Below are positions 17,791-26,997 of a DNA stretch of 64,000 bases, piece by piece. Each line of letters begins with the position of its first letter. The stretch's first letter is position 1. This stretch comes from DASWZN01 sp036404435 (lineage in GTDB: Bacteria > Acidobacteriota > Terriglobia > Bryobacterales > Bryobacteraceae). The translations under genes were made by a program, and so were the position numbers. The notes beneath the pieces are model-generated. The model saw nothing but the letters and a program-made list of their open reading frames with translations, made no database searches and was not told the DNA's origin. The stretch is taken from NCBI GenBank assembly GCA_036404435.1, contig DASWZN010000032.1:186001-250000 (forward strand), given 5' to 3'.

Positions 17791-19851
17791 CTACTGGCCC
17801 GGCTTCGGTGCGGTGCCTTCCTTGGCCAGGCGGACCTTGGCGCGGTCGAGCTTCTTCTGGATCTTGGCGATCTCCACCGGATCCATTTCCGCCTTGGCGC
17901 CCAGGCCGAACTCCCGCAGCGAGAACTCCCATTGCGAGATGGCGTCCTTGAGACGGCCCTTCTGGAAGCAGACGTCGCCCAGGTGGTCGTGCACCGTCGG
18001 ATCGCGGGAGACCCGGCCCAGGCTCAAGGCCTGGCGCAGGAGCGTCTCCGCCTCGTCCAGCTTTCCCATCCGGAAACTGACCCAGCCCAGGCTGTCCAGA
18101 TATGCGCCATTGTTCGGCGCGATTTCGAGCGCCTTCGCAATCAGCTTCTCCGCTTCCTCCAGCCGCAGGTTGCGGTCCGCCAGCATGTATCCCAGATAGT
18201 TGAGAGCCCCGGCATCGTCTGGGTCGATCTCCAGGACTTTGCGGAACTGCGCCTCGGACTCGGGGAGCTTTTGCATCTTCTCGAACATCGCGCCGCGCAG
18301 GAAGTAGACGGTCTTCTTGTCGTCGTCGCTATCGGAGAGTTTTTCGGCGGCGTCGATGGCCGCGGCTTCGTCCTCAAACCGCCGGCCCTTGTCGTAGATC
18401 TGCGCCAGGGCCACGTACGTGTCGCGGTCGTTTTTGCCGTCGATCATCCCCTTGACTGCCGCAGCCGCTTCGTCCGTCCTTCCCATGTCGGCCAGCAGCG
18501 AGGCGCGAACCATCTTCACCGCGCGGTCGTCGGGATACTTCTGCGTGGCGGATTCCACCTCGGCCAGCGCATTCTTGAAGTCTTTGGCCAGGCGGTAGGT
18601 CTCGACGAGCTGCGTGCTTACGCGCGCGGCCGCGTCCGGATCGAGTTGCGCGGCCTGGCGGAAGGCGTCGAGAGCTTCCGGGTACTGCTCGTTGGAGCGT
18701 TCGAGGTCGCCGAGCTGCAAGAGCAGTTGTGTCCGATTCTCCAATTCGGACTCGCCGTAGCTCTTCTTGGCGGTCGTATCCAGGATGCTCTTCAGTCGCG
18801 TGATCGCCTCGGAGGTCTTGCCTTCGGCGTTCAACAGATAGACCTCGTTATAGCGGACGTCGAGGCTGTCGGGCTCCAATTGCCGCGCGCGTTCCTGGGC
18901 GCTGCGCGCTTTGGCGAGGTCGTGCTTCTGACGGTAAATCTGCGACAGCCGGAGCTGCAGGCGGGCATCTCCCGGCTCGCTCTCGGCGAGCTGGTTGTAT
19001 AGCTTCAACGCCTCGTCCGCCTGGTCCGACAGCAGCAGGTCTTCCGCCAGGGCGGCCTTCATTTCCGGGTCTCGCGGCGCCATGCCCAGAGCCCGCTGCA
19101 GGGTTTCCGCGGCGGCCTTGTAGTCGCGGGCGCCTTCGTACGCGCGCGCCAGTTCGCGCAGCACCGGCGGGCGCGGATCCTTGTCGGTCAGCTTGCGCCA
19201 CATCTCCAGAGCGCTCTTGGAGTCCCCCAGGTCCGAGTACAACTGCGCCAGGCCGGAGAGCGCGAATTCGTTGTCCGCATCCAGCTCCAGCGCCTTCTTA
19301 TATGCCTTCTCGGAATTGACCGAATCCTGCGACACTTTGTAAAGCTTGCCGAGCATCAGCCAGGAATCGGTGTCGCCGGCGTCCTTCGCCGTCACCTTCT
19401 GGTACTGCTCGATGGCCTTCTTCACCATCTCTTCGTTGACGCGGTTCTGCTGCTGGTCCCCGATCAGCCGCGTATAGATGCGGCCCAGCATCCGCCGCGC
19501 ATCGAGGTTGTCCGGATCGCGCTGAAGCAGATCCTCGGCCGCCGTCACGGCGTCGCGCAGCCTGCCCGACTGCATGTAGAGGTCGGTCAGTTCCTCGTTC
19601 ACGTAGCTGGCGCCCGGATCGGCTTCGAGCGCCGCCCGGTAGTGCTTGATCGCCTTGTCCACGTAATCGCTGCGATAGCCGAAGTTGGAGGCGAGGTCCG
19701 CGAACATGTGACCCATGGAGAAGTTGTAGTAGGCCGCGGCCCGCTTGTCGGACTCCTTGGCCGCCGGGTCTTCGCCCTGCGCCAGGGCGCTCCAGGGCAG
19801 GAGACACGCCAGCCCGGAAAAAACGAGCATAGTCTTCAATTTACGGGTCAT
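17791..19851 (-). CDS. Exported tetratricopeptide-repeat protein
   Basis: This 686-residue protein has a signal peptide (MTRKLKTMLVFSGLACLLPWSALAQG, cleavage near 25). It is then almost entirely TPR helices. Successive 34-residue units are recognisable, for example KHYRAALEADPGASYVNEEL near 70, KAYKKALELDADNEFALSGL near 180, AQFRKVLEIDPDDAGALNYL near 530 and KLIAKALEIAPNNGAYLDSL near 565. The C-terminus is a charged lysine-rich helix. Such proteins act as periplasmic scaffolds or outer-membrane assembly factors; no enzymatic motif is present. It is monocistronic or leads into vapB. Partner and pathway are unknown. Confidence 0.93.
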   Translation of the reverse strand: MTRKLKTMLVFSGLACLLPWSALAQGEDPAAKESDKRAAAYYNFSMGHMFADLASNFGYRSDYVDKAIKHYRAALEADPGASYVNEELTDLYMQSGRLRDAVTAAEDLLQRDPDNLDARRMLGRIYTRLIGDQQQNRVNEEMVKKAIEQYQKVTAKDAGDTDSWLMLGKLYKVSQDSVNSEKAYKKALELDADNEFALSGLAQLYSDLGDSKSALEMWRKLTDKDPRPPVLRELARAYEGARDYKAAAETLQRALGMAPRDPEMKAALAEDLLLSDQADEALKLYNQLAESEPGDARLQLRLSQIYRQKHDLAKARSAQERARQLEPDSLDVRYNEVYLLNAEGKTSEAITRLKSILDTTAKKSYGESELENRTQLLLQLGDLERSNEQYPEALDAFRQAAQLDPDAAARVSTQLVETYRLAKDFKNALAEVESATQKYPDDRAVKMVRASLLADMGRTDEAAAAVKGMIDGKNDRDTYVALAQIYDKGRRFEDEAAAIDAAEKLSDSDDDKKTVYFLRGAMFEKMQKLPESEAQFRKVLEIDPDDAGALNYLGYMLADRNLRLEEAEKLIAKALEIAPNNGAYLDSLGWVSFRMGKLDEAETLLRQALSLGRVSRDPTVHDHLGDVCFQKGRLKDAISQWEFSLREFGLGAKAEMDPVEIAKIQKKLDRAKVRLAKEGTAPKPGQ

Positions 19852-19983
19852 GGGACAAAAAGCCTCGTATGGGGAGACGACGACTCCCAGCTCAGTCTCT
19901 TTCAGAATAACACCCTCACCCCTGTTGGACGACCGCCGCCGCCATTCGGGTGCGGGGATTGTAGGGCGGAGCCCCTGGTCCGC

Positions 19984-20003
19984 GCGGGTCCCCCAGGACC
20001 CGC
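19984..20003. repeat. Perfect 8-bp stem hairpin in a GGTCCGCGCGGGTCC motif
   Basis: GCGGGTCC (19984-19991), loop CCCA, GGACCCGC (19996-20003). It lies 30 bp beyond the ADOP permease stop but lacks a T-run, so it is a weak terminator candidate. The surrounding GTAGGGCGGAGCCCC text resembles a dispersed acidobacterial repeat. Nothing else is visible between 19852 and 20032. Confidence 0.55.
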
Positions 20004-20032
20004 CAGCGTGGTGTTGGCGGCGGGCTAGCGCC

Positions 20033-22453
20033 TCACTCCACCCGCAGGGCCGCGATTGGATCGACCGAAGTGGCGCGCAGCGCCGGAAGATAGCAGGCAG
20101 CCAGCGCGGAGGCCAGCAGGACCGCGGCCACCGCGCCGAATGCCCTCACATCGAGGGCCGCGATGCCGTACAGCAGGCTCTGCATGGCCCGGCCCACCAG
20201 CCAGGCGCCAAACAGTCCGAAGAACAGGCCGGCTGAGGCCAGCGTCATGCCCTCTCGCAGAACCAGCCCCAGCACCTGATTCCGCCCGGCGCCCAGGGCC
20301 ATGCGCAACCCGATCTCGTGCGTTCGCTGCTCCACCACGAAAGCCATGACGCCATAGATCCCCAGCGCCGCCAGCAACAGCGCCACCGCGGCGAAGCTGC
20401 CGAAGAGCACGGTTCCGAAACGGTCGCTGGAGCGAGCTACCTCAACCACCTTCTCCATGGTGTTCACGTCTGCCAGGGGCAAATCGGGATCGATCGAGTG
20501 CACGGCAGCGGCGACGCTCTTGGTCATGGCCGCCGGGTCGCCTCCGGTGCGGACTGCCACCGCGGCCGACGGCCAGGCGCTCTGCCAGAACGGCACGTAG
20601 ATCACCGGAAAATCGCCCGGCCGATCGCCATAGGCGACATTACGGAAGACTCCCACGATCTGCCATTCCACGCCCGGACCCAGTTTTGTGACGCCCGGAA
20701 TGAGCTGCTCGATGACCAGGCGCTGGCTGAGGGGATCCATGCCCTTCAGGTACCGGCGGGCGAAGTTCTCGTTGACCATCGCCACGCGGACGCTTGCGGC
20801 CGTGTCCTGTTCGGTGAAGAAGCGCCCCTGCTTCAGCCGCACGCCGAAGGTGTCGAAGTACCCGGGCGTCACCATCTGGAAACCCGCGCCGGGGCGCGAT
20901 GACGGATCGGCGACCGGCTGGTCGGCGAGGCTGAAGGGCATGCCGAAGTACGTCCCTTGAAGGGGCATGCCTGTGGTCACGGTAGCCTGGGTCACGCCGG
21001 GAACGGCGTCCAGGCGCTCGAGAAGCGGGCGGTAGAATCCCGTAACTTGTTCCGAGGTTTTAAGGTGCCCCTCCGGAACCGGCAAATTGAAGGTGAGAAG
21101 GTGATCGGTGCGGACGCCGAAGTCCACTTCGTTCAGGTTCCAGAAGCTGTGGATGGCGAGTCCGGCGCCGGCCAGGCACGTCAGGGCCAGGGCAAACTCG
21201 CCGGTTACCAACGCCCGGCGAAGCCAATGGCGACCGGAACTCAGCGAACGAGCCGATTGCTTGAGGGTCTCGTTCAGATCCAGCCGGGACGCCTGCCACG
21301 CGGGAGCGCAGCCTGCGAGCGCGCCGGCCGCCATCGTGGCCGCCAGCGTGAACAACAGCACCGGCAGGTTCAGGCCCACGTTGGCCTCCGAGGGCAGCGT
21401 GCTGTCGGGCATGTACGCCACGACCGCTTTCAGGGCGGCCCAACCGAGGCCAATGCCGGCCACGCCGCCGAGCACGGACAGGGCCACGCTCTCGGTCAGC
21501 AACTGGCGGAACAACTGCCACCGCGAGGCGCCCAGGGAGGCCCGGACGGCGACCTCCCGCTGCCGCGCCGTGCCCTGCGCCAGCAGCAGGTTGGCCACAT
21601 TGGCGCAGGCGATCAGCAGCACGAAGCCGACCCCGCCCATCAGCAGCCACAGGCTGGTCTTCACCTCGGGGGCCAGGAAGTCGTTCTTGAGCGGCTCCAC
21701 GCTGGCGCTCCAGCCCTTGTTCGATTGGGGATAGGCTTCGCCGATGTGGCGCGTGACGGTGTCCATATCGGCCTGCGCCTGTTTCAGCGTCACGCCCGGC
21801 TTCAGGCGCCCCATCACCAGGAGCCAATGGAAGTCGTGGTTGATCTGCTCGGGCTTGAAGGTGAGGGGCGTCCAGAGCTGGTTGGGCATCCGGTCCTGCT
21901 GGCCCGGCGGCAACACGCCCACCACCGTGTAGGGCTCGCCATTGATCCGGATCTCGTGGCCGATGATGTCCCGCCGCCCGCCAAAGTGGTGCTGCCACAG
22001 CCGGTGCATGAGGATGACGACGTGGTTCCTGCCCGGCTCGTCCTCTCCTGGCAGGAAATCGCGGCCCAGAAGAGGCTTGACTCCAATCAGATGCAGCATG
22101 CCGACGCTGGCGGCCGTACCGCTCACTTGCTCAGGACCGTCCTGGCCGGCGAGGTTGGCGGTCATGCCGGTCCAGGCGGCCAGCTCCTGAAACGCCTTGG
22201 CCTGGTGACGCCAATCCTCGAAATCCCCGGCCGAAACCTGGTTGCGGAAGCCGGTCACTTTCGACCAGACGATGACCAACTGGTCGGGATTGGGGTATGG
22301 CAAGGGCGCTAGCAGAGTGGCGTAGAGCACGCTGAAGATTGCCGTATTCGGGCCGATTCCCAGAGCCAGCGCCAGCACCGCCACAGCGGCCATGCTCTTG
22401 TTCTTTCCCAGCAGCCGAAAGCCGAACCGGATGTCCCGCCAAAGACTCGTCAC
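20033..22453 (-). CDS. ADOP-type ABC transporter permease (MacB_PCD/FtsX)
   Basis: This is an 806-residue permease of the acidobacterial duplicated-orphan-permease type. It starts MTSLWRDIRFGFRLLGKNKS, then the first membrane helix (VLALALGIGPNTAIFSVLYA), a large periplasmic MacB-type domain, and LMGGVGFVLLIACANVANLL. The ASLGASRWQLFRQLLTESVA coupling helix follows, with helices near 320-390. The second half repeats the scheme and ends with GVMAFVVEQRTHEIGLRMAL and FFGLFGAWLVGRAMQSLLYG. Family members use an unlinked ATPase, and none is adjacent here. It probably belongs to a MacB-like mechanotransmission exporter in the inner membrane. Monocistronic; the 270 bp upstream hold no gene. Confidence 0.95.
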   Translation of the reverse strand: MTSLWRDIRFGFRLLGKNKSMAAVAVLALALGIGPNTAIFSVLYATLLAPLPYPNPDQLVIVWSKVTGFRNQVSAGDFEDWRHQAKAFQELAAWTGMTANLAGQDGPEQVSGTAASVGMLHLIGVKPLLGRDFLPGEDEPGRNHVVILMHRLWQHHFGGRRDIIGHEIRINGEPYTVVGVLPPGQQDRMPNQLWTPLTFKPEQINHDFHWLLVMGRLKPGVTLKQAQADMDTVTRHIGEAYPQSNKGWSASVEPLKNDFLAPEVKTSLWLLMGGVGFVLLIACANVANLLLAQGTARQREVAVRASLGASRWQLFRQLLTESVALSVLGGVAGIGLGWAALKAVVAYMPDSTLPSEANVGLNLPVLLFTLAATMAAGALAGCAPAWQASRLDLNETLKQSARSLSSGRHWLRRALVTGEFALALTCLAGAGLAIHSFWNLNEVDFGVRTDHLLTFNLPVPEGHLKTSEQVTGFYRPLLERLDAVPGVTQATVTTGMPLQGTYFGMPFSLADQPVADPSSRPGAGFQMVTPGYFDTFGVRLKQGRFFTEQDTAASVRVAMVNENFARRYLKGMDPLSQRLVIEQLIPGVTKLGPGVEWQIVGVFRNVAYGDRPGDFPVIYVPFWQSAWPSAAVAVRTGGDPAAMTKSVAAAVHSIDPDLPLADVNTMEKVVEVARSSDRFGTVLFGSFAAVALLLAALGIYGVMAFVVEQRTHEIGLRMALGAGRNQVLGLVLREGMTLASAGLFFGLFGAWLVGRAMQSLLYGIAALDVRAFGAVAAVLLASALAACYLPALRATSVDPIAALRVE

Positions 22454-22724
22454 AGTCGTCCCCCTTGCCTATGGATACGGAACCAATGCTCCCCGGGTTT
22501 GCAGAAAATGGCCCCTGCCGCCGGACCGCCTCTTCCTCCCTATACGGGCCACATCCCGTTCGGTAACGTGGCGCGATGTCGGCACATCCCCATCCGGGAG
22601 GCCGTCGAGTCGGGCGGGAGCCTGTTGAAGGCGCTAATCTGCATCGCGCTGAGCGGCATCGCGTGCGGGTCTCCGCGCGAATCCCGCCGCCGCGCATCCA
22701 CGCGCGCTCGCTGCTTGAAGCGCT

Positions 22725-23468
22725 TTACTTGACGTTGCCGCCGAACTGGAACGCCGGGCCGATCGAGACGCGGACCGTATTGCGCGCATCCTTCAGGATG
22801 TCGCTGAACAGGTGGTCGTGCACGAAGTCCGCTTGCACCCGAATGCCAAAGTTCTTGGTGATGTTGAAGTCCGCCCCGCCTCCGAAGCCGTAGAAGTACG
22901 TCGTGTCGATCTTCTGGCCCGACGGCGCCAGTTGCTGCACGACCGCCGCGGCGAAGAAGTCCCCGGCGAGCGGATGCGGCACCGCGACCTCGTGGATCGC
23001 CCCCAGATCGGGCCGGATGAACAGCGTCAGTTGTTTCCAATGGTGAAAGGACACTTGCGGGCCGGCGGCGAATGTTTGCGTTGTCGAGCTGGCCGGTACC
23101 GTCAGCGTATACGAGGCCGGCAGCGCCCCCTCGGCTTGCAGGCCGGCTATCTGGGTGGCGATTTGCTCCGCGAGCGGGGCAACGAGCAGGTTCGGTGTGA
23201 GCGTCAGATCTCCCGTCGACCGGCTGTAATCGAAGCCCAGCGAGAGCCACCTCACGACCCTCACGCCGGTTTGAAAATGGAAGCCCTTCTCGGCCAGGCT
23301 GACGTGCGGGCTATTCAGGTAGGTGAACCCCGCGAAAGCGTCAAAGCGGCCGACGTACTCCTGCTGGCCAAAGGCAGGTGAAGCCAGGAGAAGCACTGCC
23401 ACCAGGAGCCCGGCAGCAACCGGCAGGATGCGACGTGCACCTTGGCGCGCCGATGAGACGTTTTGCAT
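22725..23468 (-). CDS. Outer-membrane beta-barrel protein
   Basis: I start at ATG 23466-23468, which has AAAGAGG six bases upstream; an earlier in-frame ATG at 23507 lacks a ribosome site. The 247-residue protein has a long signal peptide ending ASPAFGQQ near residue 36. Alternating amphipathic beta-strands follow: FDAFAGFTYLNSPHV, FHFQTGVRVVRWLSLGFDYS, AGPQVSFHHWKQLTLFIRPD, DFNITKNFGIRVQADFVHDH. The C-terminal strand is VRVSIGPAFQFGGNVK. This matches small 8-stranded OmpA/OmpW-like barrels. No ligand or partner is evident, and it is flanked by intergenic sequence on both sides. Confidence 0.85.
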   Translation of the reverse strand: MQNVSSARQGARRILPVAAGLLVAVLLLASPAFGQQEYVGRFDAFAGFTYLNSPHVSLAEKGFHFQTGVRVVRWLSLGFDYSRSTGDLTLTPNLLVAPLAEQIATQIAGLQAEGALPASYTLTVPASSTTQTFAAGPQVSFHHWKQLTLFIRPDLGAIHEVAVPHPLAGDFFAAAVVQQLAPSGQKIDTTYFYGFGGGADFNITKNFGIRVQADFVHDHLFSDILKDARNTVRVSIGPAFQFGGNVK

Positions 23469-23583
23469 GACGTACCTCTTTCTAACGATACGGACGTTCA
23501 ACAGCATAATGTACAGCCCTATCCGATAGCAATGAAAAACTGAAAACCAGGCGGGAAATCCTCAAAGGAGCCTTCCCCTAGGG

Positions 23584-24222
23584 TCAACGGCGGGGTCGCA
23601 GGACGGCCCTGGCGGGCGCCCCGTCCGCCCCAGGCACGTTCAGCGGCAGGCAAATCAGCTCGTAGCGCCCGGGGGCAGCCGCGGAAAGGTCTAGTCCCTC
23701 GATGATCCAGACGCCGGCCCGGAGCAGCACTCGATGCACCTCGTCCCCCTCTTCGCCGGGCGCTCCGATGGAGAGATAGTCGATGCCGACGGCCCGCACA
23801 CCGCGCTCCACCAGGAGGGCCGCCGCGTCCAGCGCCAGGTAGACGTAGTCCGGCGAGAACTCCGCCGCCCGCCAGCGCCGCCGTGAGCCGCGGGTCTTGA
23901 AGAGAACCCGCTCGCCGCGGCGCAGCCGATAGGGTTGGAGCTCGCGCGCCCGGATAACCTTCGGATCGCGAATGCCGATCACCCGCGCGGGCCCCACCAG
24001 AGCGTCCAGCGGCATTTCCGCCACGCTCGGTCCGCCTTCCAGAAAGTGCAGCGGCGCGTCCACGTGCGTGCCCGTATGCAGGCACATGGAGACGGCCGAC
24101 AGGTTCGACGCCCCGCCGCCGGAGATAGCCGAAATGCGCTCGACTCGCACCCGAGGGTCGCCCGGCCAAACCACCATGCCGGAACCGAGCGGGCGAGAGA
24201 TGTCAATCCAGGAGCCGCTCAC
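23584..24222 (-). CDS. Cyclase-family metal hydrolase (KynB-like)
   Basis: This 212-residue protein of the cyclase/kynurenine-formamidase superfamily starts WIDISRPLGSGMVVWPGDP. It has the signature metal site LHTGTHVDAPLHFLEGG near residue 48, and the later GIDYLSIGAP and IIEGLDLSAAAPGRYELICL segments. These enzymes hydrolyse N-formylkynurenine or related amides, lactones and isatin. The substrate is not deducible here, and no other tryptophan-degradation gene is near. It overlaps the upstream hypothetical gene by 4 bp (ATGA) and is the last gene of an operon with that gene and a sodium:solute symporter, which suggests uptake and hydrolysis of a small molecule. Confidence 0.9.
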   Translation of the reverse strand: MSGSWIDISRPLGSGMVVWPGDPRVRVERISAISGGGASNLSAVSMCLHTGTHVDAPLHFLEGGPSVAEMPLDALVGPARVIGIRDPKVIRARELQPYRLRRGERVLFKTRGSRRRWRAAEFSPDYVYLALDAAALLVERGVRAVGIDYLSIGAPGEEGDEVHRVLLRAGVWIIEGLDLSAAAPGRYELICLPLNVPGADGAPARAVLRPRR

Positions 24223-25226
24223 TTCGGCTCGCTGACGTCGTACGCCAGCCTGCCCATGGAGAGGCAGGCAGGGACCGGATCCGGGGCCTTGCCGGCCATG
24301 GCCGGAGGCAGGTCGATTTCGAACCCGCTCGCGCCGGTTCCGGCCAGTTTGTTCACCAGGCGGGTCAGCTCCGGTTCGCCGGAGGCCGCTGGTGCGGGGA
24401 GCTCCCAGAAGAACTGCGTTCCCTTGGCGGTCCGGGAAGCGCCGGGGTAGGGAGCTGAGAACCGCACCGGGAGTCCGGCGGTGGCCGCAACGCCCGCCGT
24501 GGCCTGAGCGTCTTCCGCAAGCTCGATGGTGGCGCGCCGGCCGGTCTCCTGAACGGCGCGGATAGCCTCCGCAGCCAGTTCCGCATCCATCCGCAGCCTC
24601 ACTCCGCGGATAGCGGGGCAGGCCGCCATCACTTTGACCAGTGCGGCATGAAGATCGGGGCCCTCCACAGCCTGCCCCATCCCCACGCCCAGGGTGAAGT
24701 CGATTCCGTATTCGGCGGCGGCATCCGAAATGAACCGCAGCGCGTCAAGGTTCCCCTCCGAGCCGGCTCCGGTCAGCCCGGCCAGGTCCGGGACCGCTAT
24801 CTGAAACCGATTGAAGCGCTCGATCGCCAGGGTGCGGAACAGGGCCGGCCATTGCTCGCGGCCGTGGAACCACTCCAAATCGCCGGCGAAGTCGTCGATC
24901 GCCACCCGTGCCCCGCGGATGGTCATCCCCGGAACCGCTTCGACTTTTTGCAGGCGGCCGGTCTTGCGGACCTGGTCCGCCGCCTCGAGCAGGCCGTACA
25001 TCAGGCCCCGCAGGTCGCCGCCGGTAATCAGGCCGGGAACGATGCGGTAGGACTCCGCCGGATCGACGGCCACCTGAGTTTTGATCTGAAACAGCTTTGG
25101 ATTGAGGCGGCGGGCCGCTATCGCATTATCCAGCTCGCTACGCCCGAATTCGACCGGGCCGGCCAGGCCGGCGCCGGCCAGTGTCAGGATTGCCAGCAGT
25201 TTATTGAGCAACGGAGCTCCAGCCAC
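24219..25226 (-). CDS. Exported hypothetical protein resembling a glycoside-hydrolase N-terminal region
   Basis: This 335-residue protein opens with GTG at 25224-25226 and a likely signal peptide (LLNKLLAILTLAGAGLAG). The segment YRIVPGLITGGDLRGLMYGL followed by ADQVRKTGRL resembles the N-terminal alpha/beta domain of GH20, GH67 and GH84 enzymes. The following IRGARVAIDDFAGDLEWF and RFNRFQIAVPDLA resemble the start of their TIM barrel. However, no catalytic acid pair can be identified and the protein stops earlier than those enzymes. It may be a shortened, possibly non-catalytic relative. It overlaps the symporter stop by 26 bp and the cyclase start by 4 bp, so it is tightly embedded in the operon. 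Confidence 0.7.
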   Translation of the reverse strand: MAGAPLLNKLLAILTLAGAGLAGPVEFGRSELDNAIAARRLNPKLFQIKTQVAVDPAESYRIVPGLITGGDLRGLMYGLLEAADQVRKTGRLQKVEAVPGMTIRGARVAIDDFAGDLEWFHGREQWPALFRTLAIERFNRFQIAVPDLAGLTGAGSEGNLDALRFISDAAAEYGIDFTLGVGMGQAVEGPDLHAALVKVMAACPAIRGVRLRMDAELAAEAIRAVQETGRRATIELAEDAQATAGVAATAGLPVRFSAPYPGASRTAKGTQFFWELPAPAASGEPELTRLVNKLAGTGASGFEIDLPPAMAGKAPDPVPACLSMGRLAYDVSEPK

Positions 25227-26961
25227 GGTGGGAGAGATCCCAGTAAATGACGGCTCCTGCGGCCATGCCGGTGGCGATCATGACGAGGCCCAGGCCGAGT
25301 TCGCCCAGCACCACCTTGCCGATGCCGAACAGCCAGCCATAGACCAGCACGACGCCGCAGATCCAGTCCAGTAAGTTGCGCCAGCCGTCGCGCGACGGCT
25401 CAATATCGGGCGCCGCTGCCGCCACCGGCCTCCAGCCGGCCAGTGACGGGCGCGTGCGCCGGTAGAAGGCCACCAGAGTATCCTCGCGCTCCGGCGGCGT
25501 CAGGAAGGTCACCGCGAGCCAGACCACGGTGGTGATGGACACAGTGATAATCATGATCCAGGCGAAATCGCGAGGATTGTCGCTGTCGAAACCCCTGAGG
25601 TGCAGGGCCGTCGACACGACGAAAGCCGAGATCATGGCCGAGACCTCGCTCCAGGCGTTGATCCGCCACCAGAACCAGCGCAGCAACAGCACCAGCCCGG
25701 TTCCCGCTCCGATGCCGAGCAGCAACTTCCAGGCGCTGCCGATGGACTCCAGATAGAAGGTCACCACTGCGGAGGCGATGGTCAGCAGTACGGTGGCCCA
25801 CTGCGACGCCCGGACGTAGTGCCGCTCGTCCTTGGTTTTCTGCCAGAAGCGGCGGTAAAAGTCGTTCACCAGGTAGCTTGCGCCCCAGTTGAGCTGCGTG
25901 GCGATGGTGGACATATAGGCGGCAGCGAAGGCCGCCACCATCAACCCGCGCAACGAGGCCGGCAACTCGCTGATCATCACCCGGATGTAGCCGGTCTCCG
26001 GATCCTTCAGGCCGGGGTAGAGAATGAGGGAAACCAGCGCCACCAGGATCCATGGCCATGGCCGCAGCGCGTAGTGCGCGATGCCGAACCACAGCGTGGC
26101 CAGCAGCGAGTGCCGCTCGTCTTTGGCGCAGAACATCCGCTGCGCCACGTAGCCGCCGCCGCCCGGCTCGGCGCCCGGATACCACGTGGCCCACCACGTC
26201 ATTCCGATGTAGACGAAGAAAGTAATCAGCGGCATCCACGCGGAGTTGAGGTCGGGCACGAAGCTCAGAACGGATCCGCGGCCGGGCTGGCTGAGCGCCG
26301 CCAGCTTTATCTTCATCGCCCCGATGCCGCCCACCGACTGAACCGCGAAGACGGCCAGCACGATGATCATGGTCATCTTGATCACGAACTGGAACAGGTC
26401 CGTCACCAGCACGCCCCACAACCCCGAGAGCGTCGAGATGAACGAGGTCAGCGCGATGATCCCCAGCACGATCAGCAAGGCCTGGAACTTAGTCACGCCC
26501 AGGACCAGCATCAGGATCTTGGCCATCGCCAGGTTGACCCAGCCCAGAATGATGCAGTTAATGGGCAGGCCGAGGTATACCGCCCGGAAGCCGCGCAGAA
26601 ACGCGGCCGGGCGGCCCGCATAGCGGATCTCGGCGAATTCAACGTCCGTCATGACCCCGGCGCGGCGCCACAAGCGGGCATAGAAGAACACGGTGAGCAT
26701 CCCGCCCGCCACCATGTTCCACCAGATCCAGTTGCCCGCGATGCCGCCCTTGGCCACGAAGCCGGTGACGGCCAGCGGCGTATCGGCCGCGAAGGTTGTG
26801 GCCACCATCGAAGTGCCGGCCAGCCACCACGGCACGTTCCGCCCCGAAAGAAAGAACTCGCCGACGTTCTTGCCCGCGCGGGCCTTGTAGTAGAAGCCAA
26901 TCGCGATGTTGAACAGGAAGTAGAGACCGACGATAGACCAGTCGAGGGCGGTCAGGCGCAC
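25201..26961 (-). CDS. Sodium:solute symporter (SSS family)
   Basis: I place the start at the GTG at 26959-26961 (VRLTALDWSIVGLYFLFNIA), giving 586 residues. A GTG 10 codons further upstream lies inside a dispersed repeat and upstream of the promoter box. About 13 hydrophobic helices are visible. SSS hallmarks include GEFFLSGRNVPWWLAGTSMV near residue 35, then ATTFAADTPLAVTGF, and the sugar-transporter-like GLMVAAFAAAYMSTIATQLN with NDFYRRFW near 370. It imports an organic solute with sodium at the inner membrane. It heads the operon with the glycosidase-like and cyclase genes, suggesting that its solute is their substrate. Confidence 0.92.
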   Translation of the reverse strand: MRLTALDWSIVGLYFLFNIAIGFYYKARAGKNVGEFFLSGRNVPWWLAGTSMVATTFAADTPLAVTGFVAKGGIAGNWIWWNMVAGGMLTVFFYARLWRRAGVMTDVEFAEIRYAGRPAAFLRGFRAVYLGLPINCIILGWVNLAMAKILMLVLGVTKFQALLIVLGIIALTSFISTLSGLWGVLVTDLFQFVIKMTMIIVLAVFAVQSVGGIGAMKIKLAALSQPGRGSVLSFVPDLNSAWMPLITFFVYIGMTWWATWYPGAEPGGGGYVAQRMFCAKDERHSLLATLWFGIAHYALRPWPWILVALVSLILYPGLKDPETGYIRVMISELPASLRGLMVAAFAAAYMSTIATQLNWGASYLVNDFYRRFWQKTKDERHYVRASQWATVLLTIASAVVTFYLESIGSAWKLLLGIGAGTGLVLLLRWFWWRINAWSEVSAMISAFVVSTALHLRGFDSDNPRDFAWIMIITVSITTVVWLAVTFLTPPEREDTLVAFYRRTRPSLAGWRPVAAAAPDIEPSRDGWRNLLDWICGVVLVYGWLFGIGKVVLGELGLGLVMIATGMAAGAVIYWDLSHRGWSSVAQ

Positions 26962-26968
26962 TTGAAAG

Positions 26969-26997
26969 ATTATAGCGGGTGCGTGGCGCACTCTTCA
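26969..26997 (-). promoter_or_regulatory. Promoter with consensus TATAAT directing a leaderless symporter mRNA
   Basis: Read leftward, TGAAGA (complement of 26992-26997) is followed by a 17-base spacer and a perfect TATAAT (complement of 26969-26974). The GTG start lies 7 bases after the -10 box, so transcription should begin at or next to the start codon, leaving no room for a ribosome site. The weak -35 lies inside the dispersed repeat. Confidence 0.5.
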
